From Aselliscus stoliczkanus (lineage: Eukaryota > Chordata > Mammalia > Chiroptera > Hipposideridae), in NCBI GenBank assembly GCA_033961575.1, contig CM066730.1, positions 149,757,523 to 149,821,522 of the forward strand: 64,000 nucleotides of DNA. The letters are read 5' to 3'. The position numbers and the translations under genes are program-made. Of this stretch, positions 1 through 10,069 are shown in pieces. The notes under the pieces were generated by a model. The model searched no databases and was not told the origin of the DNA. It worked only from the letters and a program-made list of their open reading frames with translations. The first letter of the stretch is position 1; each line of letters opens with the position of its first letter.

Positions 1-278
1 ACTTATTACACAAATGCTGTGAAACATGTCAACTTTCTTTTCTACTTCAATCTATTCTCTTTTATCTATTTTTAGATTTATTAATCGATCTCAAGGAAAA
101 TTATTTTTTTACCACTTAAAGAATGTCTATCTGTTTTGGGAAGTTCTTATGCAAGAGAATACAAATTCTTTGTCATTGTCACCATCAAAACACATTTGTA
201 TAGATGTGATGCCAACATATTTTATTCGTCTTTGTTCACTTATTCATTTATAAAACTATATTTAATATATAATATTTT
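1..278. other. AT-rich DNA, nothing recognised
   Basis: No repeat, gene or RNA signature is visible. The short open frames here have no recognisable domain and are expected by chance. Confidence 0.5.
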
Positions 279-761
279 AAAGATTTTATTGGGGAATTGG
301 AGGGAACAGCGTTGGGGAATCGGGGAAGGGGAACAGACAAGTTGCTGTCCTTTTGTTCTTCAGTCTAGTTGTGGAGGACTTCGCTTCACTGGCCCATGTT
401 GGTGTTGTGATCATTGTGCTCTTACCAGGTGTTGTGATCATTGTGCTCTTACCAGCTGAGGCAGATCGGTAGCCGACCATTGGACAGCCCCTCACGGCGG
501 CTCACAGCAGCTCATGCCGCAATCTGATCACTCACGTTGGCTGCTGGCCACTTACAGTAGCGTATGGCAGCCCATGGCAGCCCCACTGCAGCCTACGCCC
601 TCCTGCGACTCATGGCAGCCCAGCTCCAGATGGAGCTGTTGTTCACCATTTTAGCTGTAGAGGGCAGTGTCACTGGCCCATGTGGGATCCGAAAGGCCAC
701 CCTGCTGCCCAGAGCTCGCGCTCCCAAACCAGCTCTTATCCAGCGAGCCACTCGGCCAGCC
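279..761 (-). mobile_element. Long tRNA-derived SINE, minus strand
   Basis: Read on the minus strand, the element begins with the tRNA-like head (ggctggccgagtggc) and ends with ccccaataaaatcttt. This is the long type of about 430 bp that recurs through the window. It carries a perfect 27-bp tandem duplication at 401-427/428-454, which explains its extra length. The flanks are AT-rich, so no clear target-site duplication can be called. Confidence 0.9.
401..454. repeat. 27-bp perfect tandem duplication inside a SINE
   Basis: The unit beginning ggtgttgtgatc occurs twice head-to-tail with no mismatch. Other long SINEs here have a single copy at this place, so it is private to this copy or to a subfamily. 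Confidence 0.95.
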
Positions 762-1729
762 TTATTTATTATTTTTTAATGCTCTGTGCAAAATAGAACA
801 TAATTCCTATATTTAAAGAGTACACAGTTTACTGTAGAATACACATATAAAATAGCATTTAACATCATATTTTGTAATAATACAGGTAGTTACTGTGGAG
901 GCAAAGAATAGGAAGTGATTCACTGGAGAAATGGAGACAGATGACTATATTGCTCTATTTTAATATAATTCCAATGATAAGAAATATTAAAATTATGCCT
1001 AATATTACAAAAAGATTGAAGACAGTTTTATTGCTTACAAGTTAGATTAACACTTCATGAAATTCCTTTTGTATTGACATTTCTATGCCCTGTAATACTC
1101 TACTCCATAGATGATTCAAAGGAGTAACATTGGCAGGCAGGAAGGTGACAAAAATATTACCAGATATTAATTTTTTTCTCTGAATAAATTTTACAGATTT
1201 CCATTTTTAGAATAGCTTTGTTATCCTTTATAATTCTTTTTTTCTTTTGAAAAGTATTGTTGCTTCTTTCAGATACAAATATATGATAGAGCTAATCAGC
1301 AAAATAAATTTTGGTCTATCCAGTCATTATCTTGTGGTCTGTAAGCAACAAGAAGATGTATTATGTCTTTGAAAGCTTTGGAGATCATTACATTTTTCTC
1401 CTATTCATTCGTGGTTTTATTGAATGGAAGCCTGCAGCATTAATACATTCAGGAAAAGCCAGCATGTTTTTATTTTCCTTAAATAAATCAACACCTGATA
1501 ATTGTCACATGACTGGCAAGCATCACCAACACACATTGATGTTAGCAATATAAAATCCTTCCTCATGTAATAGTTTTGTATGGTGAAAAAATAATCTTTC
1601 TAATCTTTTCTCTTACTCAGTATTATCTTATTGTACTCCACTGTCATATCTATTTGCATGTATCTACCATATATATTGTCACATATAATGTATAATATGT
1701 TATATTATCACATATATGCAGGAACTGTG
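762..1729. other. Non-repetitive AT-rich stretch
   Basis: I see no repeat or gene signature. An 80-residue open frame at 1311-1553 has no recognisable motif and is probably chance. Confidence 0.45.
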
Positions 1730-1905
1730 CAGCAGGTAGCTTCAGACCTCTGGCTCCTCACTATATCTCAGTTTCCTCAATTGTAAATGGACAGAATGAT
1801 GGTACCAATGATAGTGTTGAGGACAAATTAATTAATATATAAAGTGTTTAGAACAGAGCCAAGCAATTATTAGGTGCTATGTAAATATTCGCTATTATAA
1901 TTATA
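1730..1905 (+). mobile_element. MIR SINE fragment
   Basis: Typical MIR order is visible: ctcagtttcctcaattgtaaa, then an aggacaaattaattaatata region, then agtgtttagaacagagcc and taggtgctatgtaaat. This is an ancient mammalian-wide SINE, diverged and truncated at its 5' end. Confidence 0.85.
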
Positions 1906-2598
1906 CCAAAATTTTTGAGAGTATTCTGTATGTGTTACCTTTCCTTCTTCAACCTTCTCCCTACATTTGGAGTCTTTTCAATTTAACTTGTGCTTTCACT
2001 CACTGAATTAAAATTGATCTCTTAAAGGTTGCCAGTGACCTCATGATTGCCAAACACAATATCCGTTTTCCAGTCCTCATCCTTTATGACCTCTGCATAG
2101 AATTTCCTGTAGTCTACTACTTGCATTTTCCTCTTGAAATGCTTCTCCCTAGATTTTTGTTTTATTTCACCATTCTGGTTCTCTTTCTGACTTCCTTCTT
2201 TATTATCTTACTCCGTGAAAGTAGGATATACCTTCTTGCCCCAAGCTTTTTAATTTAGCAATCTTATTTATTTCTATAGCTTTAATTACTGTTTTATGAA
2301 TGTAAGGTAGCGTTATATAATGTGATGGTTTAAATTTTGTTTAAAGCCACTTTACTCATTTTCAAGTGAAATCTTAGATGGTATTCAGTTTTTGCAGTAG
2401 GAAAATTTGAGCTTTATTGGGGATTGGGGTGAGGTCTGGGACTTTTATTAGCTTGGCCAACTTTTTCCCTTTCAATTCCTGATGTACTTTCAAATAATCT
2501 TATCTTAGAATTTGGAGTCAGGAGATATGCCTTAATTTCTCATCTATAAAAGTGTCAGGATTTTTGTGAGATTCTAAATAAACTAATATATGGGAAAG
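1906..2598. other. AT-rich stretch, nothing recognised
   Basis: Only short chance open frames are present. The stretch ends where the GC-richer L1 5' UTR of element A begins. Confidence 0.45.
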
Positions 2599-3184
2599 TT
2601 CATGGCTTGGCCTTTTGAGGCACTTCCAAACCCAGCGTGGGTGGTGGCCATCTGCGGATTGCTTTGTGGCTCATGCCAGAGGGCCCCAGGCAGGGCACAG
2701 GCTGCGACTGAACTTGGACAGTGGTGGGGCCCCTCCCAGAAGACCCTGGGGCCCAGTTGCCAGCTTTGGACTCAGCTGAAGCATCACCCGGCGGCCTCCG
2801 GGGATGACACACGCAAAGTGCACTGGGCAGGCACCAGAGCCCTGCTAAAGTGAATCCTCCTCTGTAGGGTCAGCCCCTGCACAACAGTGTCTCCACTGAG
2901 TCATCATCAGTCCTCACAACAAAACAGCCTGAGGGTCAATCCCTCCCATTGATGTATAAACAGCAACCAAAGCCCGACTACAACAGGAAGGCAGACACAA
3001 CCCACACAAGGGACACACCTGGAGCACCAGTTCTGGTGACCAGGGGGACTGAGCCACTGAGCCCCATAGAATACCTACTACATAAGGCCACTCAGTTACT
3101 AAGACTGGGAGAGATAACATCCCTACCTAATACACAGAAACAAACACAGAGAGGCAGCCAAAATGGGGAGACAAAAACAAAGAA

Positions 3185-3215
3185 ACAAAGAAAGAAACAA
3201 ACAAACAAAAAACCT
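3185..3215 (+). repeat. (CAAA)n-like simple repeat in L1 ORF1
   Basis: A-rich aaacaaa and aaagaaac words accumulate near the ORF1 start of element A. This is low-complexity sequence within the L1. Confidence 0.6.
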
Positions 3216-3375
3216 GCCCCAAATGAAAACAGAACAAAGCTCCAGAAAAAGAACTAAACAAAATGGAGACGAGCAATCTACCAGACGCAGAGTTCCAAAC
3301 ACTGGTTATAAGGATGCTCAGTGAACTCAGGGAGAACTTAAACAAAAAGATAGGAAACATAAAAAATGGAAATAG

Positions 3376-3830
3376 GGGCCAGCCGAGTGGCACACTGGTT
3401 AAGAGCTGGTTTTGGGATGCCAGCAGCCCCGGTTCAGATCCCACATATGAGGGCCAGTGACACTGCCCTCTGCAGCTAACAACAGCTCCACCTGGAGCTG
3501 GGCTGTGCAAGCCCTGGCGACAGTGTAGGCTGCAGCCCCTGCTGCAGTGGGCTGCCATAGGCTGCAGTGAGTGGCCAGCAGCCAGCGTGAGCAGCCGGCA
3601 GCCAGCGTGAGCTGCCAATAGCTGCGGTGAGCGACCATCCAGAGGCCAGCGACTGATCTGCCTCATCCGGGAAGAGCGCAATGACGATACCAACATGAGC
3701 CAGTGAAGCAACGTCCTCCGCAACTAGACTGAAGAACAAAAAGACAGCAACTTGTCTGTTCCCCTTCCCAGATTCCGCAATGCTGTGTCCCTCCCCCAAT
3801 TCCCCAATAAAATCTTAAAAAAAAAAAAAG
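3376..3830 (+). mobile_element. Long SINE inserted in L1 ORF1
   Basis: Full long-type copy: a gggccagccgagtggc head, a central region with the cagctccacctggagctg hairpin, and a tail ccccaataaaatctt plus poly(A). Flanked by a diverged duplication, tggaaatag (3367-3375) and tggagatag (3831-3839). It splits ORF1 of element A. Confidence 0.93.
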
Positions 3831-4534
3831 TGGAGATAGAAAACATAAAAAAAGAACCAGTCAGAAATAAAGACTACAACAACTGAAATAAAGAATACAT
3901 TAGAGGGAATCAGTAGTACATAGTACATTAGATGAAGCAGAGAATCGAATCAATAATTTAGAAGATAGGGTAGCAGAAAATACCCAACCAGAACAGCAAA
4001 AAAAAACAAAACAAAAACAAGAATCCAAAAAAATGAGGAGAGTTTAAGGGTCCTCTAGGACAACATCAAGCATACCAACATTTGCATCATAGGGGTACCA
4101 GAAGGAGAAGAGAGAGAGCATGGAATTGAAAACCTATTTGAATAAATAATGATGGAGAACTTCCCTAACCTGGTGAAGGAAATGGATATTCAAACCCAGG
4201 AAGCACAGAGAGTCCCAAAGAAGATGAACCCAAAGAGGCCCACACCAAGACACATCGTAATTAAAATGCCAAAAGTTAAAGACAAAGAGAGAATCTTAAA
4301 AGTGGCAAGAGAAAAGCAGTTAGATATCTACAAGGGACCTCCCATAACACTGAAAATTTGCAGGCCAGAAGGGATTGGCACAAATATTCAAAGTTATAAA
4401 AAGAATCTACAACCAAGATTACTCAGCAAAGGTATCATTTAGAATCAAAGGACAGATAAAGAGCTTCCCAGACAAGAAAAAGCTAAAGGAGTTCATCATC
4501 ACCAAACCAGAATTACAAGGAATCTTAGAGGGAC

Positions 4535-4696
4535 GTTTTTTTTGTTTTTTGTTTTTTGTTTTAGCTGAGCCATCCTGCCACCTGTTGGCAGCTCAATGGC
4601 AGCTCAGCTTGGGCTGGGCATTGAACTGCTGTTGCTCAGAGCTCAGCTCACACCCTTGAGCGAGCTCTTAACCAACTGAGCCACTCAGCTGGCCCT
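4535..4696 (-). mobile_element. tRNA-derived SINE, short two-module type, minus strand
   Basis: On the minus strand it starts ggccagctgagtggctcagttgg and ends ggcaggatggctcagctaaaac. A perfect 10-bp target-site duplication, ttagagggac, flanks it at 4525-4534 and 4697-4706, so both ends are exact. It lies at the 3' end of the ORF1 remnant of element A. Confidence 0.92.
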
Positions 4697-4775
4697 TTAG
4701 AGGGACTTCTTTAAGATGAAAAAAAATATACATGAATAATAAAATCGCAGTCATTACATATCAACAATTACTTTA

Positions 4776-5525
4776 TTTATTTTATTTTTTATTTTTCATG
4801 GAGTCAAACCAGCAACCTTGCTGTTAAGAATGCACGCTCTAGGGCCGGCTGAGTAGTACATTGGTTAAGAGTTGGCTTGGGATGCTAGCTCTGAGCATCA
4901 GGGCCCCGGTTTGGATCCCACATGCCCATGGCCAGTGATGCTGCACCCTCTACAGCTAGGATGTGAACAACAGCTCGACCTGGAGCTGTGCTGCCGTGAA
5001 TCAAAGTGGGAGCTGGCCGGCAGCTGGTGTGCGCTTTCGTGAGCTGCCATGAGCCACAACGAGCGACTGCCTCACTCGGGAAGAGCACAATAATACCAAC
5101 ATGGGCCAGTGAAGCGACATCCTCCACAACTAGACTGAAGAACAAAAGGACAGCAACTTGTCTGTTCCCCTTCCCTGATTCCCCAACGCTGTTCCCCTGC
5201 GTCAATTCCCCAATAAAATCTTTAAAAAAAAAAAAAAAAGCGCGCACACTCCATATCCACTGAGCCATCTGGGCAGCATATCAGTTCAAAGTGCCAAGTT
5301 CATTCCAACCACTGGTGGGCGTAGCCCATCATCAAACAGTCAGTCTTGTCATTAGGAGTATGTGCTCTCAACAGCTGAGTCATCCTGCCACCTGTTGAAA
5401 GCTCAGCGGCAGCTCAACTCAGGTGAAGCTTACTGGCCTATGTGGGAATTGAACCAGCGACCCTGTTGCTCAGAGCTTGTGCTCTTAAGCAAACTCTTAA
5501 CCAACTGAGCCACTCAGCCAGCCTC
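4776..5525 (-). mobile_element. Three-module tRNA-type SINE, split by a nested SINE
   Basis: Minus-strand copy with three tRNA-like modules: near 5440-5524, near 5330-5400 and near 4810-4850/5245-5275. A perfect 14-bp duplication, caacaattacttta, flanks it at 4762-4775 and 5526-5539. A plus-strand long SINE (4851-5239) is inserted in its third module, so this insertion is the older of the two. Confidence 0.85.
4851..5239 (+). mobile_element. Long SINE nested inside an older SINE
   Basis: Head agggccggctgagtag, tail caataaaatctttaaaa and poly(A). It is shorter than the full form because of internal deletions. It sits in the third module of the minus-strand SINE 4776-5525, whose gcacgctct text continues as gcgcgcacact after the poly(A). 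Confidence 0.9.
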
Positions 5526-5900
5526 CAACAATTACTTTAAATATAAATGGATTAAATGCTGCAATTAAAAGGTAGGGTGGCTGAATGGATAAGAAACAAG
5601 ACCCTGACATATGCTGTCTACAAGAGACTCACTTCAGATCGAAGACACACACAGACTGAAAGTAAAGGGATAGAGAAAGATATTTCATAAAAATGGAAAC
5701 AAACAAACAAACAAAAAAGCTGGGGTAGCAATACTTATACCATACAAAATAGACTTTAAAACAAAGGCTATAACAAGAGACAAAGAAGGACCCAGGAATC
5801 GCACTTTTGTGTGTTTATCTGGAGAAAACCAAAATACTACTTTGAGGGATGTGTGCATCCATATGTTCATTACAGCACTGTTTAAAATGGCCAAGATGTG

Positions 5901-6018
5901 GGGCCGGCTGAGTGGCACGGCGGTTAAGCGCTGGCTTGGGAAGCCAGCAGCCGCAGTTCGGGTCCCACTTATGAGGGCCAGTGACACTGCCCTCAAAAAA
6001 AATAAAATAAAATAAAAT
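5901..6018 (+). mobile_element. Short (about 95-bp) tRNA-derived SINE with exact target-site duplication
   Basis: Head gggccggctgagtggc, ending gccagtgacactgccctc, followed by an (AAAAT)n tail. A perfect 17-bp duplication, aaaatggccaagatgtg, lies at 5884-5900 and 6019-6035. This is the cleanest example of the short SINE type. Confidence 0.95.
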
Positions 6019-6088
6019 AAAATGGCCAAGATGTGAAGGCAGCCTTGATATCCATCGATGGATGAATGGATAAAGAGTAGGTGGTACA

Positions 6089-6178
6089 AATTCAATGCCC
6101 AGCCTGAGCTGAGCAGCTGCTGAGCTGCCAACAGGTAGCAGGATAGCTCAGCTAAAAAAAAAAAAAAAAAAAAAAAAA
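6089..6178 (+). mobile_element. 5'-truncated SINE with long poly(A)
   Basis: Contains only the 3' half of the type seen at 4535-4696 (gagctgccaacaggtagcagg...agctca) and a poly(A) of about 25 bases. It lies directly before a short SINE, and the pair shares one duplication, gtaggtggtaca (6077-6088 and 6287-6298). Confidence 0.8.
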
Positions 6179-6286
6179 AGGCCGGCCGAGTGATGCGGTG
6201 GTTAAGCGCTGGCTTTGGAAGCCAGTGGCCCCGGTTCGGTCCCACATATGAGGGCCAGTGATACTGCCCTCAAAAAAAAAAAAAAA
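6179..6286 (+). mobile_element. Short SINE directly after another SINE's poly(A)
   Basis: Head ggccggccgagtgatgc, ending ggccagtgatactgccctc and poly(A). It is either nested in the poly(A) of the preceding fragment or was copied together with it, because one target-site duplication flanks both. Confidence 0.9.
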
Positions 6287-6888
6287 GTAGGTGGTACATA
6301 TATGCAATGAAATATTGCTTGGCCATGGTAGAGAATGGGTTCTTGCCATCTGTGGTGGCATCAGTGCACCTGGAGGGTATTGTGCTGAGTGGAGTATGTC
6401 AGACAAAGACAGATGCAATGTGATTTCGCTGATATGTGGAATCTAAAGAACAAAATAATGTGGAGTGGGGATGAGGGAGAAGGGGAAGGGATTAGACAGA
6501 ATAAATAGGTAACTACAGTATTGCCACAGGGATATGAAAGACAGTTTGGGGAATATAATTAATAATGTTGTAAATATTTTGTGGGGTGTCAGATGATCAC
6601 ATGTATTGTTAGGGAGACCATTTCATGGATGGGGTAGAGGCTTGATCACTGCACTGTACACCTGAAGCTGATGTTGTATAATATTGTATGCCAACTGAGT
6701 TGAATATATAGATAGTCACGGGATGTGGAGTATACTGTGGAAGGGAGTCAAAGGAATTGAATAGATATGCATGATATGTGGGGGGAGGAGTGGGGTGGCA
6801 AATTGGGGGAGGGGGTTGTCACTTTGAGGGGTAAAAAGTATAACTATTGTACTGTGTTGTACACCTGAAACTAATTTTTAAAAAAAAA

Positions 6889-7254
6889 AGTTTATTTCAC
6901 AATAAAAGAATTTAAAAAAAAGAACAAAATAAACAAACAAAACAGAAACAAACTCATAGATACAGAGAACATTTTGATGGTTGCCAGATGGGAGGAGGTT
7001 TGGGGATGGGTGAAAAAGGGGACGGGAGTAAGAAGTATAAATTGGTTGTTACATAGTAATCATGGGGATGTAAAGCGTAGGGAATATAGTCAATAATATG
7101 GTAATAACTATATGTAGTGCCAGGTGGGTGGTTACTGGACTAAGTCTGGGGGATCACTTCTTAAATTATATAAATCTAGCCATTATGCTGTATACCTGAA
7201 ATTGATATAAAATAATATTGAATGTCAACTGTAATTGAAATATTTTAAAAGGGG
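6889..7254 (+). mobile_element. L1 3' UTR fragment
   Basis: Carries L1 3'-end phrases such as ggttgccagatgggaggagg, gaatatagtcaataatatgg and tgctgtatacctgaaattg. The 3' tail is A-rich. It follows the end of element A and is a different, older L1 3' end. Confidence 0.75.
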
Positions 7255-7498
7255 GGAAATAGGTGAAGGGGAATAAGAGGTTCAAATTTTCAGGTATAAA
7301 AACAAATAAGTCATGGGGATGTAATGTACAGTATAGGCGATATAGTCAATAATATTGTGATAGTGTGGTACAGTGTCGGATGGTTGCTGGAATTATGGTG
7401 ATCACTTCTTTAAGTATATGAATGTTGAATAACTATGGTATACACCTGAAACTAATAGAGTATTGTGTGTTAGCTATGTTTCAATAAAAATCTTAAAA
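7255..7498 (+). mobile_element. L1 3' UTR fragment
   Basis: A second related 3' UTR: gatatagtcaataatattgtg, gtatacacctgaaactaat, ending with a tttcaataaaaatctt signal and an A-rich tail. Confidence 0.72.
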
Positions 7499-8243
7499 AC
7501 AAAACAAAACAATGGGACACAACTATATACCCATTAGGCTGGCTGTTACATATATATATTAAAAAACAACAGAAAATAACAACTGTTAGTGAGGATATGG
7601 AGAAATAGGAACCATTGTGCTTTGCTAGTGGGACTGTAAAATGGTTCTGTTGCTGTGGAAAATGGTATGGCATTTCCTCAAAAAATTACTATATGATCCA
7701 GCAATTCCATTTCCAGGTATATAACTAAAAGAATTGATAGCAGAAACTTGAACAGATATTTGTACACCTATTTTTATAGCAGCATAGTCACGATAGCCAA
7801 AAGGTGAAAGCAACCCCATGTCCATGGACAGAAAAATGGACAAACAAAATTTGGCATATACATACAGTGGAATATTATTCAGCCTTAAAAAGGAAGGAAA
7901 TCCTGATATATGCTACAACATGGATGAAACTTGAAGACATTATGTCAAGTGAAATAAGCCAGATAGAAAAGGGCAAATATTATATGATCCCATTTATATG
8001 AGCTACCTAGAATAGGCAAATTCATAGAGAAAGTAAAATAGAGGCTACCAGGGGTTGAGGAGAGAGGGGAATAGAGAGTTATTATTTAATGGGTACACAG
8101 CATTTTCTTATAGGATGATGAAAAAGTTCTGGATATGGCTAATTCTACAACATTGTAAATTCACCTAATGCTATTGAACTGTACACTTAAAAATGGTTAA
8201 ATAGTAAATCTTATGTATATTTTATCATAATAAAAAATGCTTT
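7499..8243 (+). mobile_element. L1 ORF2 C-terminal end plus 3' UTR
   Basis: Encodes the recognisable end of ORF2p: the frame at 7804-8001 reads EYYSALKRKEI and EDIMSSEISQ. A 3' UTR follows with gaactgtacacttaaaaatgg and a poly(A) near 8235. The element is 5'-truncated and non-coding. Confidence 0.85.
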
Positions 8244-8530
8244 TTTTTTTTAAAAGGGCCACATATGATATGATATCCACTTATATGAAATGTCCAGAAT
8301 AGACAAATCCTAGAGACAGAAAATAGATTAATGGTTTCCATGGGCTGGGGTAGGGGAAGTAATTGCTAATGTGTATGGGTTTCCTTTTGGGGTGGTACAA
8401 TGTTCTAAAATTAGGTAATAGTGATGATTGCTCAAATTGATGAATATACTAACTACCACTGAATTGTACATTCCTAAAGGGTGAATTTTATGATCAAGAA
8501 TTATATCACAATAAAACTGTTATTAAAAAA
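8244..8530 (+). mobile_element. L1 3' UTR fragment
   Basis: Phrases such as gatggtttccatgggctgggg-type text, attgctaatgtgtatggg and gaattgtacattcctaaag mark an L1 3' end, closing with caataaaactgttattaaaaaa. It is the fourth L1 3' end in a row on this strand. Confidence 0.7.
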
Positions 8531-8537
8531 GCAAATA

Positions 8538-9148
8538 GGGCTGGCCGAGTGGCTCAGTTGGTTAAGAGTTGGCTTAGAGGGCAAGCTCTGAGCAACAGGA
8601 CCGCTGGTTTGATTCCCACACGGGCCAGTGAACGCTGCGCCCTAGCTGAGCTGCCAACAGGTGGCAGGATGGCTCAGTTGGTGTAAAAAACAAGATTGCC
8701 TGTTTGATGGCGGGCTATGCCCACCCACAACTAAGACTGAACTCAGCACCTTGAGCTGAGCTGCTGCCCTGATGGCTCAGTGGATAGAGTGTGCACTTTT
8801 TGTTTTTTGAGGGCAGTGTCACTGGCCCCGTATGAGGGACCTGAACCGGGGCCGCTGGCTTCCCAAACCAGCACCCAACCACCGCGCCACTCGGCTGGTC
8901 CAAGAGTGTGCACTCTTAACAACAGGGCTGCTGGGTTTGACTCCAGCATGGGATGGTGGCTACACCCACCCGCAACTAAAATTGAACACAGTACCTTGAG
9001 TTTGGAGGCCACGAACTGCTGATGGGCAGCCAGATAGTGACTGGCGCCCTCCACAACGAAGACTGGGGAACAACTTGGCTGGTCCCCTTCCCCGATTCCC
9101 CAACACTTTTCCTCTCCCCCAATTGCCCCAATAAAATCTTTTAAAAAA
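8538..9148 (+). mobile_element. Three-module tRNA-type SINE (trimeric), nearly complete
   Basis: Three successive tRNA-like modules are visible. Module 1 (about 8538-8630) is gggctggccgagtggctcag...ggtttgattccc. Module 2 (about 8660-8720) is ggcaggatggctcagttgg...tgcctgtttgatgg. Module 3 (about 8766-8955) is gatggctcagtggatagag...ggtttgactcc. The tail, ccccaataaaatctttt, is like that of the long SINE. A 13-bp duplication, aaaaaagcaaata, flanks it at 8525-8537 and 9143-9155. A short SINE is nested at 8798-8902. Confidence 0.9.
8798..8902 (-). mobile_element. Short SINE nested in the trimeric SINE
   Basis: On the minus strand it reads from a ggaccagccgagtggcgcgg head to gagggcagtgtc-complement and a T-rich (A-tail) end. 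A perfect 12-bp duplication, agagtgtgcact (8786-8797 and 8903-8914), proves insertion into module 3 of the host SINE. Confidence 0.95.
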
Positions 9149-9214
9149 GCAAATATTCCAAATAAAAAAAAAAAAAAGAAAAATCTTCAAAGACATTCTC
9201 CTTAGGGAATGAGG

Positions 9215-9515
9215 TCTAAATTCCTAAGCCTTATTTTTGGAGACCTGTTTTGCCACTTTCTAGCTGTATAACCTGGGATGACAGTTTACTTAATCTCTCT
9301 GTGCCTCAGTTTCTTAACTATATTGGTTCATTATTTTTTTTTTTTGAGGGCAGTGTCACTAGCCCTCATATGTGGGACCGGAACCGGGGCCGCTGGCTTC
9401 CCAAGTCAGCGCTTAACCACCGCGCCACTCAGCCAGCCCTCAGTTTCTTAACTGTAAAATGGAGACACAATACCATCTCGGAAAGTTTATATCATAGTTA
9501 AATGAGGTAATGTAT
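9215..9515 (+). mobile_element. MIR SINE fragment, split by a short SINE
   Basis: The MIR core is visible: tttgccactttctagctgtat, ctctctgtgcctcagtttctt and, after the interruption, taactgtaaaatggagacac and aaatgaggtaatg. The short SINE at about 9333-9437 is inserted at the MIR phrase cctcagtttcttaact, which is duplicated. Confidence 0.88.
9333..9437 (-). mobile_element. Short SINE inside a MIR
   Basis: Minus-strand short SINE with a poly(T) start (its A tail) at 9333-9345. A perfect 16-bp duplication, cctcagtttcttaact, lies at 9304-9319 and 9438-9453. Thirteen extra bases (9320-9332) lie between the A tail and the left duplication, so the inserted RNA may have had a unique 3' extension. Confidence 0.92.
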
Positions 9516-9689
9516 TCGAAGTCAGCTTGGAAATTTTTACACATTGTAGAGGTACTATGAATATTCTCTTCCTTTTCCCCTTCTTTGCCTCTTAATAGTC
9601 TATCCATCTATTCTTAAAAGTGCCATTTCCTTATCTACTTGGTTCAAATTAAACTGTCTTTTTGCTTGAGTCCTATTCTTCAGTTGTTA

Positions 9690-9805
9690 TTCTTCAGTTG
9701 TTTATTGAGTACCAGTTGTGTGTGAGGCTCTGGTCTAGCCACTTGAGATGTGGCAGTGACCAAAGTAAAGTTCCTGCTTTCAGGAGCTTACATTTTAGTA
9801 AAGAG
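9690..9805 (+). mobile_element. L2 LINE 3'-end fragment
   Basis: Text such as ttattgagtaccagttgtgtg, ggctctggtctag, gtgaccaaagtaaagttcctgc and ggagcttacattttagt is the classic L2 3' region. Confidence 0.8.
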
Positions 9806-10069
9806 ACAGGCAGCACTTTACACTTTCCGTTTGTGTTATAATTGTTACAGTATTAGCTTCCCTTCCAGTCTGTAAGCACTTCCAGGTCAAGGATTGTATC
9901 CTGCAATATATTCAGCATCCAGCATAATATCTAGTAGATTTCATAATGGACTTTTGAGAAGGCTTTGTGAAAGTGGATTGAGAACATTATCTTGTTCATT
10001 TCCATGACTTTCCTAATAATGATTCCCTGCACTGGCTGTTTTACACTTTACTCAAGTCACTTGAGAAGG

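Larger units (their letters stand above)
3161..4518 (+). pseudogene. L1 ORF1p pseudogene of element A
   Basis: L1 ORF1 encodes an RNA-binding, nucleic-acid chaperone protein with a coiled coil, an RRM and a C-terminal domain. The start context is aaaatggggagac and the first residues are MGRQKQ. Recognisable parts are the pre-coiled-coil region (residues LPDAEFQTLVIRMLSELREN), the RRM region (TPRHIVIKMPKVKDKERILK, about 4230-4310) and a C-terminal part (FRIKGQIKSFPDKKKLKEFI, about 4440-4500). Broken by a SINE at 3376-3830 and by frameshifts and stops, so it cannot be translated as one protein. Confidence 0.85.
2599..6888 (+). mobile_element. L1 element A: 5' UTR, ORF1, ORF2 with large internal deletion, 3' UTR
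   Basis: A plus-strand L1. A GC-rich 5' UTR-like part (about 2599-3160) leads into ORF1 at 3161, and ORF1 runs to about 4518 with a SINE inserted. ORF2 starts near 4740 and is interrupted by SINEs. Its N-terminal part can be followed to about 5793, where it jumps directly to the last part of ORF2 (gaatcgcacttttg..., the region before the 3' UTR). Endonuclease remainder, reverse transcriptase and most of the C-terminal domain are gone. The 3' UTR (about 6420-6888) matches that of element E at 48846-49350. Inserted SINEs lie at 3376-3830, 4535-4696, 4776-5525, 5901-6018 and 6089-6286. The exact 5' end is uncertain. Confidence 0.8.

Noticed and set aside
3127..3723. 198-residue minus-strand open frame
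   Set aside because: It reads antisense through a long SINE and L1 ORF1; similar frames recur in every long SINE copy.
5685..6245. 186-residue minus-strand open frame with Phe runs
   Set aside because: Composed of antisense SINE poly(A) tails and L1 ORF2 remnants.
8538..8720. tRNA gene calls from A/B-box-like text
   Set aside because: The modules belong to SINEs with tails and target-site duplications and lack a complete cloverleaf.
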